This document shows, piece after piece, positions 43,376 through 52,007 of a DNA stretch of 64,000 bases. The position numbers and the translations under genes are program-made. The notes beneath the pieces were generated by a model that saw nothing but the letters and a program-made list of their open reading frames with translations, did not search any database and was not told the DNA's origin. The stretch is from Streptomyces sp. NBC_01255 (GTDB lineage: Bacteria > Actinomycetota > Actinomycetes > Streptomycetales > Streptomycetaceae), in contig NZ_CP108474.1 of assembly GCF_036226445.1 (NCBI RefSeq), positions 6,014,001 through 6,078,000 of the forward strand. The letters are read 5' to 3'. Numbering within the stretch: the first letter of the stretch is position 1; the number at the start of each line of letters is the position of its first letter.

Positions 43376-44209
43376 TCAGAAAGCGCGCAGGTCCGCGAGA
43401 ACCGCGTCCGTGAACGGCGGCCAGGCCTCGACCGCCCACGCTCCGAACGGCCGGTCCGTGAGGGCCACGCACGCGGCCCGCGCATCCGGGTCGACCCACA
43501 GGAAGGTCCCCGACTGCCCGAAGTGCCCGAAGGTGCGCGGCGAGGACGTGGCGCCCGTCCAGTGCGGAGACTTGCCGTCGCGGATCTCGAAACCGAGCCC
43601 CCAGTCGTTCGGCCGCTGGTGCCCGTAACCGGGCAGGATGCCGGTCAGACCGGGGTACGTGACGGTCATCGCGTCGAGGACGGTCCGGGCGTCGAGCAGC
43701 CGCGGCGCCTGCACCTCGGCGGCGAACCGGACGAGGTCGTCGACGGTCGACACGCCGTCCTTGGCGGGCGAGCCCTCCAGGGTCGTCGAGGCCATGCCGA
43801 GGGGCTCCAGGACCGCCTGGTGCAGATACTCGGCGAACGGGATGTCGGTCGCCTTGGCGACGTGGTCGCCGAGCGCCTCGAAACCGGTGTTGGAGTAGAT
43901 CCGCCGGGTGCCGGGCGCCGCCATGACCCGGTTCTCGTCGAAGGCGAGCCCCGACGTGTGGGCGAGCAGATGGCGGACGGTCGCGCCCTCGGGCCCGGCC
44001 GGCTCGTCGAGGTCGATCGCCCCCTCCTCGTACGCGACGAGGACGGCGTACGCCGCGAGCGGCTTCGTGACCGAGGCGAGCGGGAAGCGCCGCCCGGTGG
44101 GGCCGTGCGACCCGGCCAGGGTGCCGTCCGCCCGGACGACGGCGGCGGCCGCGGTGGGGACGGGCCAGTTCTCGATCGACGCCAGGCTCGGCACGCTGCT
44201 GCTCTGCAT
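43376..44209 (-). CDS. Serine hydrolase, beta-lactamase/DD-peptidase family
   Basis: 277 residues. SxxK is Ser46-Val-Thr-Lys49 (PLASVTKPLA), YxN is Tyr105-Ser-Asn, and the third motif is HFGQSG. Class C/esterase-like penicillin-recognising enzymes have these features. There is no signal peptide, so a cytoplasmic esterase or peptidase is more likely than a secreted beta-lactamase. It is divergent from the MerR gene. Confidence 0.88.
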   Translation of the reverse strand: MQSSSVPSLASIENWPVPTAAAAVVRADGTLAGSHGPTGRRFPLASVTKPLAAYAVLVAYEEGAIDLDEPAGPEGATVRHLLAHTSGLAFDENRVMAAPGTRRIYSNTGFEALGDHVAKATDIPFAEYLHQAVLEPLGMASTTLEGSPAKDGVSTVDDLVRFAAEVQAPRLLDARTVLDAMTVTYPGLTGILPGYGHQRPNDWGLGFEIRDGKSPHWTGATSSPRTFGHFGQSGTFLWVDPDARAACVALTDRPFGAWAVEAWPPFTDAVLADLRAF

Positions 44210-44222
44210 GGGCCGAGCCTAC

Positions 44223-44253
44223 TTGCTTCGAGTGCACTCCAACGTTTTAGCGT
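44223..44253 (+). promoter_or_regulatory. MerR-type promoter with 19-bp spacer and central palindrome
   Basis: TTGCTT (44223-44228), 19-bp spacer, TAGCGT (44248-44253). The spacer holds the palindrome GAGTGCACTC (44230-44239), extended outward to TTC...CAA with one mismatch. +1 falls at the ATG 44260, so the transcript is probably leaderless. Lengthened spacers are the rule for MerR-activated promoters. Confidence 0.75.
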
Positions 44254-44259
44254 GGGGTC

Positions 44260-44664
44260 ATGAGCGTGATCGCGAGCACGAGCGGAACCCGCCCGCACTA
44301 CACCATCAGTGAGGTCGCGGCTCTGACCGGCCTCTCGGCGCACACCCTGCGCTGGTACGAGCGGATCGGCCTGATGCCGCACGTCGACCGCTCGCACACC
44401 GGGCAGCGCCGCTTCAGCGAGCGCGACCTCGGCTGGCTGGGCTTCGTCGGCAAGCTGCGGCTGACCGGCATGCCGGTCGCCGACATGGTCCGGTACGCCG
44501 AACTCGTCCGCGAGGGCGATCACACCAGGGACGAACGGCGCGAGCTCCTGGAGACCACCCGGCGGGACGTCCTCAGTCGGATCACCGAGCTCCAGGACAC
44601 GCTCGCCGTGCTCGACATCAAGATCAGCCATTACGGGACCGTCTGCGGAGGTACACCCACATGA
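44260..44664 (+). CDS. MerR family transcriptional regulator
   Basis: 134 residues. HTH TISEVAALTGLSAHTLRWYERIGLMP and the usual coiled-coil helix. It autoregulates through the 19-bp-spacer promoter and controls the overlapping aldo-keto reductase. No Cys cluster for metals; the single Cys is at the end (GTVCGG), so the ligand is probably organic. Confidence 0.9.
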   Translation: MSVIASTSGTRPHYTISEVAALTGLSAHTLRWYERIGLMPHVDRSHTGQRRFSERDLGWLGFVGKLRLTGMPVADMVRYAELVREGDHTRDERRELLETTRRDVLSRITELQDTLAVLDIKISHYGTVCGGTPT

Positions 44665-45725
44665 CCAGGATCGACACCGTACGGCTCGGCGGCCGGGCCG
44701 TCGACGGCCACGGCCCGGAGGTCGGCGTCCAGGGCTTCGGCGCCATGGGCATCAGCGAGTTCTACGGCGACACCGACGAGGCCGCCGCCCGCGACACCCT
44801 CGACGCGGCCCTGGAGGCAGGCGTCACCCTGATCGACACGGCCGACATCTACGGCAGCGGCGCCAACGAGGAGTTCCTCGCGCCGTTCCTCGCCGCCCAC
44901 CGCGACGAGGTCACCCTCGCCACCAAGTTCGCCATCGAGCGGCGCGCCGACGACCCGTCGTACCGCGCCGTCCGCAACGACCCGGCGTACATCAAGCGGG
45001 CCGCGGAGGACAGCCTGCGCCGCCTCGGCGTCGAGACGATCGACCTCTACTACATGCACCGCCGCGACCCGGAGATCCCGTTCGCCGAGTCCGTCGGCGC
45101 GATGGCCGAGCTGGTCCAGGAGGGCAAGGTCCGCTTCCTGGGGCTGAGCGAGGTGACCGGGCCCGAGCTGCGCGAGGCCCACGCGGTGCACCCGATCGCC
45201 GCCCTCCAGTCGGAGTGGTCGCTCTTCTCCCGGGACGTGGAGCGCAGCGCCGTCGGCGCCGCCGCCGAGCTCGGCGTGACGTTCGTGCCGTACTCGCCGC
45301 TCGGCCGTGGCTTTCTGACCGGGGCGTTCGCGGACGCCGGCAAGGAGCTGTCGGGCGGCGACTTCCGCAGGCACCAGCCGCGGTTCACCGGCGAGAACGC
45401 GGAGCGGAACGCCGCCCTGCTCGACCCGGTCAGGAAGATCGCCGCCGCGCACGGGGCCACTCCGGCGCAGATCGCCCTGGCCTGGGTGCAGCAGCGGTCC
45501 GCCGTGCACGGCCTGGCGGTCGTCCCGATCCCCGGCACCCGCAAGCGCTCCCGCCTGGAGGAGAACGCGGCCGCCACCCGGATCGTCCTCACCCCGGCCG
45601 AGCTGGCCGAACTGGAGCCGATCGCGGGCCTGGTGGCGGGCGACCGGTACCCCGACATGAGCCTCACGTCCCTGGCCCGCGAGGCCGAGGGTGAGTCCGG
45701 GACGCCGGCGCCGGGCGCTCCGTGA
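44661..45725 (+). CDS. Aldo/keto reductase
   Basis: 354 residues. The Asp-Tyr-Lys-His tetrad is Asp59, Tyr64, Lys89 and His133 (DTADIYG, ATKFAI, YYMHRRD). It reduces carbonyl substrates with NADPH; the closest general type is the YajO/general stress AKR group. ATGA overlaps the MerR stop, so they form an operon. No terminator was recognised directly after it. Confidence 0.92.
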   Translation: MTRIDTVRLGGRAVDGHGPEVGVQGFGAMGISEFYGDTDEAAARDTLDAALEAGVTLIDTADIYGSGANEEFLAPFLAAHRDEVTLATKFAIERRADDPSYRAVRNDPAYIKRAAEDSLRRLGVETIDLYYMHRRDPEIPFAESVGAMAELVQEGKVRFLGLSEVTGPELREAHAVHPIAALQSEWSLFSRDVERSAVGAAAELGVTFVPYSPLGRGFLTGAFADAGKELSGGDFRRHQPRFTGENAERNAALLDPVRKIAAAHGATPAQIALAWVQQRSAVHGLAVVPIPGTRKRSRLEENAAATRIVLTPAELAELEPIAGLVAGDRYPDMSLTSLAREAEGESGTPAPGAP

Positions 45726-45823
45726 CAGCTGTCCCGTAACGGGCGTGTGGAGTCGGCGACGTGCGAGCAGTCGCCGTCCCGTGCGTGACGTCATCGCGTA
45801 CCACTGAGAGAGCAGAGCAGAGC

Positions 45824-46300
45824 ATGCGCACGCCGAGGATGACAGCGGAGCAGGTCGAAGCCGCCCTGACCGAGGCGGGCTGGTCCCGCGGGCGCGACAT
45901 CGGCGCGGAGCTGCCCGGGCTCCTGCGGGTCGTGACGGAACGCTTCGCCGACGAAGGCTGCCCCGTCGAGCCGTTCAGGGCGGCCGAGGACTTCGTGCGC
46001 GAGTTCGGCGGGCTGCGCCTGGTCGTTCCCGGGGACCCGCCGGACGCCATCGGCTTCACCCCGCACTGGATCTACGAGGAGAGCGGCGAGGACGTGGCCG
46101 AGCTTGCCGAGAACCTGGGCCGCGGACTGTTCCCGGTCGGATACGAGGAGTTCGACGGCGGGATGATCCTCATCGACGACACCGGGCGCTTCTTCCTCAT
46201 GCACCACACCGGCCCCTATTTCCTGGGAACGACCACCCACGAGGCCGTCAGCTGCCTGCTCCGCGGCCCCCAGCAGGAAGCGGGGACGTACTTCGTCTGA
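45824..46300 (+). CDS. SUKH-3 family immunity-type protein
   Basis: 158 residues. The pattern AGWSRGRDI near the start and FGGLRLVVPGDPPDAIGFTP fit the SUKH-3 superfamily, whose members neutralise polymorphic toxins. No toxin gene is adjacent, so it is an orphan or a trans-acting immunity gene. The start at 45824 has a purine-rich GAGAGAGCAGAG; the next Met is at 45839. Convergent with the acyltransferase gene. Confidence 0.8.
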   Translation: MRTPRMTAEQVEAALTEAGWSRGRDIGAELPGLLRVVTERFADEGCPVEPFRAAEDFVREFGGLRLVVPGDPPDAIGFTPHWIYEESGEDVAELAENLGRGLFPVGYEEFDGGMILIDDTGRFFLMHHTGPYFLGTTTHEAVSCLLRGPQQEAGTYFV

Positions 46301-46332
46301 CGTGACCGACGTGACCCCGGGCATGAACCCCC

Positions 46333-47538
46333 TCACCCCAGCCCCAGGGCGAAGACCCCGAAGCCGGCCGCGAGGAGTCCCGCAAGCACGCGGCGGGCCG
46401 GCCCGGTCTTCGCCCACGGGGACTCGAAGCCCCGCGCGAACCGCCCGATCAGGACGAGCAGTCCGGCGAAGACCGGCATCCACGCCAGCCGGGCCAGGAT
46501 CCAGCCGACCGAGTCCGGCGTGCCGACCAGGCCGGGGATCTCCCCGAGGTACGAGCCGGGGATCGCCGCCGCGAGCATCGCCGTCTGGTGCCAGCACAGG
46601 ATCGTCATCGCGGACAGGTTGACCACCACGACCGGCGCCCACAGCGCGGGCCGCTCCAGGAGCCGGCCGAACCGGCCGCGGAGGAGGATCGCGGCGCCGC
46701 TCTGCGCGGCGGCGAGGGCGAGGACGAGCAGCGACGGCGGGTGCGAGTTGGTGCGGACCTCGCCGGGGACGCCGACCATGGACGCCGGGTAGCCGAAGGA
46801 GAGCAGGAGGGCGGCGAAGAGCGCGGCCCCGCCGACGAGCAGTCCCCAGGCGTGGCGCCGGGTGACCCGGCCCTCGCCCCACGAGACGCCGAGCTGATAG
46901 GCGAAGAGCCAGCCGGGCAGGATGTTCAGGAGGCTCAGCCAGGACGGCACGGCGTCGGCGTACGGCCCGTAGCGGAGGAAGTCGACGACGGCGACCGAGG
47001 CGAGCAGCGGCGCCGCCGCCCAGACGCCGAGGCGGCGGGCGACCCGGACGCAGTACGGGGTGAGCGCGGTGACCACGGTGTAGACACCGACGAACCAGAG
47101 CGGCTGGATGACGAGGGTGGACGCCGTCCGCAGGCTGTCGACGGGCACCCCGAGGCCGAAGTGGAGCACGGGGAGCAGCGCCGCCCACACGGCCGTGACG
47201 CCGAGCACGGGGCGGCCGAGCCGGGCGAGGCGCCCCTTGAGCCACTCGCCCGTGGAGCCCTTGCGGCGTCGGTAGGAGAGGACGGAGGCGTAGCCGCCGA
47301 CGAGGAAGAAGATCCCCAGCATCTGGAGGACCCAGCTGACCGGGGCGAGCCCGGCGAAGGTGCCCAGCGGGCTCGCGTTGTGGATCGCGCCGTCGGAGGA
47401 GAGGGTGAAGCCGCCGAGCAGCCAGTGCCCGGTGGGTACGGCGAGCAGGGCGAGGGCGCGGAGCCCGTCGATCGCCCGGTCGCGGTGGGCGGGAGTCCCG
47501 GATTCGATCTTCCGGACCATCGTCGTCAGCGTGCTCAT
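46333..47538 (-). CDS. Membrane acyltransferase (acyltransferase 3 family)
   Basis: 401 residues, about ten membrane segments. The N-terminal RDRAIDGLRALALLAVPTGHWLLGG carries the His and Arg/Asp expected in acyltransferase-3 enzymes that acylate extracytoplasmic glycans or lipids. Its start overlaps the stop of the DUF1023 hydrolase gene by 4 nt, so it is cotranscribed. Confidence 0.87.
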   Translation of the reverse strand: MSTLTTMVRKIESGTPAHRDRAIDGLRALALLAVPTGHWLLGGFTLSSDGAIHNASPLGTFAGLAPVSWVLQMLGIFFLVGGYASVLSYRRRKGSTGEWLKGRLARLGRPVLGVTAVWAALLPVLHFGLGVPVDSLRTASTLVIQPLWFVGVYTVVTALTPYCVRVARRLGVWAAAPLLASVAVVDFLRYGPYADAVPSWLSLLNILPGWLFAYQLGVSWGEGRVTRRHAWGLLVGGAALFAALLLSFGYPASMVGVPGEVRTNSHPPSLLVLALAAAQSGAAILLRGRFGRLLERPALWAPVVVVNLSAMTILCWHQTAMLAAAIPGSYLGEIPGLVGTPDSVGWILARLAWMPVFAGLLVLIGRFARGFESPWAKTGPARRVLAGLLAAGFGVFALGLG

Positions 47539-48524
47539 CGGACGTCTCCCTCGGCGATCGCGGCGAACGTGCGCAGGGAGCTGGTGCCGGCCGCGAAGTA
47601 GCCGCCGTGGCCGGTGGCGTCCTCGGCCGGGACCCGGCGGGCCCCGAAGGCCGGGTCGGTGGGGTCGGTGCCGTGCCCGAGCCCTGCGAGCTCGACGTTC
47701 GGGATCCGGTCGATCCAGTCGGTGGGATCCTTTGCCGCCCAGACGCGGGCGGAGGTGCCGAGGCCGGCGACGTTCTCCGCGCGCATCCCGGGCGAGCCGA
47801 AGACCACGAGGTCCTTCGCCTTGAGGTCGTGGGCGGCGAGGCCGCAGACGACGGAGCCGTAGCTGTGGCAGAACACGGACGGCTCGGCGGCCCCGGCGGG
47901 CCTGACGGCCGCGAGACCGTCCACGAAGCGGGTGAGGCGGTCCGCCCCGGCCTCGGCGAGCCGGCCGGTGGCCGCGTCCAGGCCGACGCCGACGGGCGTG
48001 GTGTACCCGGCCCAGGCGACGACCGCCGTCCGGCCGCCGGTCGCCCGGTGCAGGGCCCGCGCCATGTCCGCGAGCGGCGTGACGTGGCCGGTGTCGGTGT
48101 CGGAGCCGGGCACGATCACGGCGACCTGCTCGGCCCGCGCCAGGTCCCCGTACACGAGGGCGACCTGACCCCGGCCGCGCGGATCGTGGGCCAGGACCCG
48201 CGCTCCGGGGAACCGGCCGTGCGTGGCACGGTCGTTGGCCTCGTACCGCAGGGCCAGGGGTGCGCCGTCGAGGTTCCCGACGACCGTGGGATGCGTGCGG
48301 GCCAGTTCGCCCTGTCGTACGGGAGCGAGTCCCGCGAAGTACCGCGCGGTCTCGTCAGGGCTCATCCGCTCGGGGTCCGGCAGCCCCGCATCCCGCCACG
48401 CCCCCGTCCCGGCCGGGGCGCCGGTGACGGCCTCCTGGGCGTCCCCGGACGCCCAGCCGGCCGTCCCGGCGATCACGGTGGCCACGACGGCCACGGTGGT
48501 CAGGGTCCTCGCAAAGCGGCGCAT
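47535..48524 (-). CDS. Secreted alpha/beta hydrolase, DUF1023 family (copy 1)
   Basis: 329 residues. Signal peptide (LTTVAVVATVIAGTAGWASG). The nucleophile elbow is HSYGS in FCHSYGSVVCGLAA; the rest, including VVGNLDGAPLALRYEAN and EQVAVIVPGSDT, is typical DUF1023. It probably hydrolyses an ester outside the membrane. ATG 48524 has GGGAGGG 8 nt upstream. A motif shared with the two-component operon lies 103 nt upstream. A paralogue lies at 52008-53222. Confidence 0.88.
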   Translation of the reverse strand: MRRFARTLTTVAVVATVIAGTAGWASGDAQEAVTGAPAGTGAWRDAGLPDPERMSPDETARYFAGLAPVRQGELARTHPTVVGNLDGAPLALRYEANDRATHGRFPGARVLAHDPRGRGQVALVYGDLARAEQVAVIVPGSDTDTGHVTPLADMARALHRATGGRTAVVAWAGYTTPVGVGLDAATGRLAEAGADRLTRFVDGLAAVRPAGAAEPSVFCHSYGSVVCGLAAHDLKAKDLVVFGSPGMRAENVAGLGTSARVWAAKDPTDWIDRIPNVELAGLGHGTDPTDPAFGARRVPAEDATGHGGYFAAGTSSLRTFAAIAEGDVR

Positions 48525-48626
48525 GGGGTCGCCCTCCCTCTCCGGTTCTCGCTCTTTCGTCGGCGAGAGGAAGGTAGGAAGACGACGGGTGACGGCACGT
48601 CACACCGGGGAGCCAACCACCGGTTG

Positions 48627-48637
48627 ATACCGGGGTA
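48627..48637. promoter_or_regulatory. ATACCGGGGTA motif upstream of the hydrolase-acyltransferase operon
   Basis: Matches the repeats at 50901-50969 upstream of the kinase gene. Both precede minus-strand operons, suggesting control by the NarL-type regulator between them. Confidence 0.45.
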
Positions 48638-48701
48638 GGGGGTGGAGGAGCAGCCAACCCCCTGGCGGGGGTGGGGTTTTCCCCCGGTCCCGCGGGCGGG
48701 C

Positions 48702-49382
48702 TCAGGTCGTGCCGGGGGTCACCAGGCCCGACTCGTACGCGAAGACCACGGCCTGCGCGCGGTCGCGCAGGTCCAGCTTGGCGAGCACCCGCCCGATGTG
48801 GGTCTTCACCGTCTGCTCCGCGAGGACCAGGTGATCAGCGATCTCCTGGTTCGACAGTCCGCGGGCGATCAGCTCCAGGACCTCCGTCTCGCGCGGGGTG
48901 AGGCCGTTCAGGCGCAGCGCGGTGGTGTCCCGGCGCGGGGCGGGCCGGGAGGCGGCGAAGTCGGCGATGAGGCGGCGGGTCACGGACGGGGCGAGCAGCG
49001 CCTCGCCCGCCGCCACGATCCGTACCGCCGCGATGAGGTCGGCGGGCGGCGCGTCCTTCAGGAGGAAGCCCGACGCGCCCGCGCGCAGCGCCTCGTACAC
49101 GTAGTCGTCCACGTCGAAGGTGGTCAGCATCAGCACCTTCGGCCGGTGTGTGACACCGGTCGGCGGGTGGAGGATCTCGCGGGCCGCCGCGAGCCCGTCC
49201 AGCTCCGGCATCCGTACGTCCATCAGTACGACGTCCGGATGCGTCGAACGGGCCACGTCCACGCCCTGCCGCCCGTCCGGTGCCTCGCCCACCACGTCGA
49301 TGTCGGGCTGGGCGGCGAGCAGCGCGGCGAAACCGGCCCGCACCATGGCCTGGTCGTCGACGATGATCACGCGGATGGTCAC
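48702..49382 (-). CDS. NarL/LuxR-family response regulator
   Basis: 226 residues. Receiver domain with Asp55 (VVLMDVRMPE) and a LuxR HTH (LTPRETEVLELIARGLSNQEIADHLVLAEQTVKTHIGRVLAKL). It pairs with the kinase upstream (49508-50863); a 125-nt gap full of short repeats separates them. GTG 49382 has AAGGA at 8-nt spacing. It probably acts on the hydrolase and its own operon through the ATACCGGGGTAT motif. Confidence 0.92.
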   Translation of the reverse strand: MTIRVIIVDDQAMVRAGFAALLAAQPDIDVVGEAPDGRQGVDVARSTHPDVVLMDVRMPELDGLAAAREILHPPTGVTHRPKVLMLTTFDVDDYVYEALRAGASGFLLKDAPPADLIAAVRIVAAGEALLAPSVTRRLIADFAASRPAPRRDTTALRLNGLTPRETEVLELIARGLSNQEIADHLVLAEQTVKTHIGRVLAKLDLRDRAQAVVFAYESGLVTPGTT

Positions 49383-49387
49383 TCGGG

Positions 49388-49520
49388 GTCCTTGGGGGTC
49401 GGGAGCGGGTCGAGGTCGGGGGCGGGGTCGGGTCGGGGTCGGGTCGGGGCGTCGGGGTCGTCGCCGGAGCCGGTCAGGAGCCGGTCAGGAGCCGGTCAGG
49501 GCGCCGGTCAGGGCGCCGGT
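49388..49520. repeat. Short tandem repeats between kinase and response regulator genes
   Basis: GTCGGG-type units fill 49388-49460, followed by GGAGCCGGTCA (11 bp) at 49466, 49477 and 49488 and two GGGCGCCGGT variants to 49520. The kinase stop codon (49508-49510) and its Pro-Ala-Pro-Glu tail lie inside the repeat. Confidence 0.85.
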
Positions 49521-50863
49521 TCCGGGGCCGGTTCGGGCGCCGGGTCCGCCGTCAGCGGGAGCCGTGCGGCCACCCGGAAGCCGCCGTCCGGCAGCGGCCC
49601 GGTGTCCAGCGAGCCGCCCGTCAACCGTACGCGCTCCCGCATCCCGACGAGGCCGTGCCCGGTGCCGGCCGCACCGCGCTCCACCCCGGAACCCGCCTCC
49701 GCGCCGGGCCCGTTGACGACGAGGACCGTCAGCCACCCGTCGTCCGAGGCGCGCACCGAGACCCGGGTCGCGGCGCCCGGCGCGTGCCGGACGACGTTGG
49801 CGAGGGCCTCCTGCACGATCCGGTACGCGGACAGGTCCACCGCCTGCGGTACGTCCCCGAGGCCGGCGGCGAGCGACAGCTCGGCCGGCACCCCGGCCCG
49901 TACCGTCGCCTCGACCAGCTGCTGGACCCGGTCGAGACCCGGCTGCGGGGCCCGCTCGCCCTCGCTGCCGTCGCTGCGCAGCACGGAGAGCAGCCGCCGC
50001 ATCTCGGCCAGCGACTCGCGCGCGCTCGTCGCGATGGACGTGAACTCCTCCCGGGCCGCGTCCGGGAGGTCCGGGATGCGGTACGGGGCCGAGTCCGCCT
50101 GCACGGTGATCACGGACATGTGGTGGGCGACGACGTCGTGCAGCTCGCGCGCGATCCTCGCCCGCTCCTCCAGGAGCGTGCGGCGGGAACGCTCGGCCTC
50201 GTTGATGATCTCCTGCTCGACGAGCCGCCGCTGCGCGTCGCCCCGGGCGCGTATGGCCGAAGTGAGCAGCAGCAGCACGCCGCTCAGGACGAGCATCAGC
50301 GTGTGGACGCTGGTGTCCCCGTCGGGCCGGAAGGCCTCCAGGACGTACCCGGCGGCGCCGGTCGCCAGCCAGACGCCGAAGAGGGCCCGGCGCGACTCGC
50401 GCAGCCCGAGCGCGATCATCAGGGCGCAGTAGCCGATGACGACCGGCGGGGTCCAGGGCCACAGGTCGGCGTGGACGCCGTCCGAGTGGACGAGGGCGAG
50501 CGAGCCGAGGACGTCGGCGGTGAAGATCACCCACCAGGCCTGGAGGGGGCGGGAGACGGCGAGCAGCAGGGGCGCGGTCTGGGCGATGGCGATGGCCCCG
50601 GCCAGGGCGCCGTTGATGCCGTAGTCGTTGACGAGGACGGTGACCGTGGTCGGCAGCAGCGAGGAGACGAAGGCGAGGGCGACGACGTACGGCAGCAGCC
50701 GCACCCACCGCGAGGAGGCCTCGGAGAGCAGGGGCGCGCCGGGGGTGGTCGGGGTGGTGAGCGCGGCCCCGAGGCCCTGGAACAACTCGCGTGACCGTGC
50801 GCTGAACCGGCGGAGGCGGCTGGGGCCGCGGAGGGGCGGCTCGTGCCGCTGTTCGGTAGCCAT
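49508..50863 (-). CDS. DesK/NarX-type sensor histidine kinase
   Basis: 451 residues. Five to six N-terminal membrane helices, a HisKA_3 box (RIARELHDVVAHHMSVI), and HATPase_c with the N-box QEALANVVRHA and G-rich GHGLVGMRERV. A C-terminal PAPEPAPEPAP tail derives from adjacent repeats. It lies directly upstream of the response regulator. ATG 50863 is chosen because the upstream frame is not family-like. The upstream DNA carries triple GGGGTATGAC repeats. Confidence 0.9.
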   Translation of the reverse strand: MATEQRHEPPLRGPSRLRRFSARSRELFQGLGAALTTPTTPGAPLLSEASSRWVRLLPYVVALAFVSSLLPTTVTVLVNDYGINGALAGAIAIAQTAPLLLAVSRPLQAWWVIFTADVLGSLALVHSDGVHADLWPWTPPVVIGYCALMIALGLRESRRALFGVWLATGAAGYVLEAFRPDGDTSVHTLMLVLSGVLLLLTSAIRARGDAQRRLVEQEIINEAERSRRTLLEERARIARELHDVVAHHMSVITVQADSAPYRIPDLPDAAREEFTSIATSARESLAEMRRLLSVLRSDGSEGERAPQPGLDRVQQLVEATVRAGVPAELSLAAGLGDVPQAVDLSAYRIVQEALANVVRHAPGAATRVSVRASDDGWLTVLVVNGPGAEAGSGVERGAAGTGHGLVGMRERVRLTGGSLDTGPLPDGGFRVAARLPLTADPAPEPAPEPAP

Positions 50864-50900
50864 GACCCGCCCAGGGTAGGCAGCGGGTGGGGCGCCCGGC

Positions 50901-50969
50901 GTCATACCGGGGAGGGGGCCGCGACCCGATACCGGGGTATGACACCGGGGTATGACACGGGGTATGACC
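50901..50969. promoter_or_regulatory. Three direct GGGGTATGAC repeats and inverse GTCATACC upstream of the kinase gene
   Basis: GGGGTATGAC begins at 50934, 50947 and 50959; the inverted form GTCATACC begins at 50901. ATACCGGGGTAT (50929-50940) is a near palindrome. The array lies 38-106 nt upstream of the kinase start, between two minus-strand genes. Spacing is 13 and 12 bp rather than helical 10-11. Confidence 0.55.
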
Positions 50970-50985
50970 CCGCCGGGTGGGTGGC

Positions 50986-51933
50986 TCAGAGCTCCGCGAG
51001 GAGCTCCGCCTTCTTCGCCGAGAACTCCTCGTCCGTCACGAGCCCCGCCCGGTGCAGATCGCCCAGGTGCCGGATCCTGTCCGCGACCGCCCCGGGGTCG
51101 CGGCGCGCGGCGTCCGGAGCGCCGGCGGTGACGGCGGCGGGCACGCGGTCCTTGCCCCGGATCGCCGCGAGGACGGCCGCGGCGAAGGGGAGGGACTCGT
51201 GCACCGGCCCGTAGCCGAGACCGAAGACGACCGAGGCCGGGTCCCGGTCGGGCTGGGAGGGGCGGGGGCCGCCGTCCCGGGGGACCAGCCGCAGGTACCC
51301 GTCGAGGATCTCCGGCGAGCGCCACTCGACGCCGCTCAGCTCCCGTACCGAGAAGGTCTGGTCGCCGGCCTTCCACTTCTCCGAGGACGCGCCCGTCCAG
51401 GACCAGCGGAAAGCGACCTCCGACATTCCGTCGAAGCTCGCCCTCCCGTCGTACGTCTTGAAGGACAGCGGCCCCGCGGGCGCGGCCACCAGGAAGCCGT
51501 CGGCGGGCCACACGGCCGCGATGTCCTCGCCCCCCGCCGGGTCCGCCGGGTCGGCTGAGTCGGCCGGGTCCGCCAGGTCCGTCGCGTCCGCCGGGAGCAG
51601 CGCCCGCAGCTCGTCCCGGTAGTACTCGGCGAGCGTCTCCCGGTCAGCGGGCAGCACCAGACGGTACGGGTCGCAGGCCTCCTTGAGCTGTCCCGCGGCC
51701 GCCTCCATCAGCGGATCGGCGCCGGGCCTGGGCACGGCGTGCAGCACGACGGTGCCCCGCTTGCCGGGCGTGAGCGTCACGGACGCCAACGCCTCGTGCG
51801 GTACTCGTCGTTCGCGTAGCGCGCTGAAGAGCTTCGGCGTATTGCGGTTGCGGTTCCCCCGTTCGAAGCGGATGACGAGGGCATCGCTCTCGAACTCCCA
51901 GGTGGCATGAATTCCGGCCAGCACATCACCCAT
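50986..51933 (-). CDS. DUF4429 and SHOCT domain protein
   Basis: 315 residues. One DUF4429 unit near the N-terminus (RRVPHEALASVTLTPGKRGTVVLHAVPRPGADPL), a second around 165-260, and a short SHOCT helical motif at the end (IRHLGDLHRAGLVTDEEFSAKKAELLAEL). The DUF4429/SHOCT pair is common in actinobacteria and uncharacterised. ATG 51933 matches the family start MGDVLAGI; ATG 51942 also possible. Confidence 0.85.
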   Translation of the reverse strand: MGDVLAGIHATWEFESDALVIRFERGNRNRNTPKLFSALRERRVPHEALASVTLTPGKRGTVVLHAVPRPGADPLMEAAAGQLKEACDPYRLVLPADRETLAEYYRDELRALLPADATDLADPADSADPADPAGGEDIAAVWPADGFLVAAPAGPLSFKTYDGRASFDGMSEVAFRWSWTGASSEKWKAGDQTFSVRELSGVEWRSPEILDGYLRLVPRDGGPRPSQPDRDPASVVFGLGYGPVHESLPFAAAVLAAIRGKDRVPAAVTAGAPDAARRDPGAVADRIRHLGDLHRAGLVTDEEFSAKKAELLAEL

Positions 51934-52007
51934 ACGCCTCATCGTAAGCGGCGCGTGCCCGTGCGTCGCCCCTGTGAACGGTCCGGACATTCCGTGATCT
52001 ACGCGCG

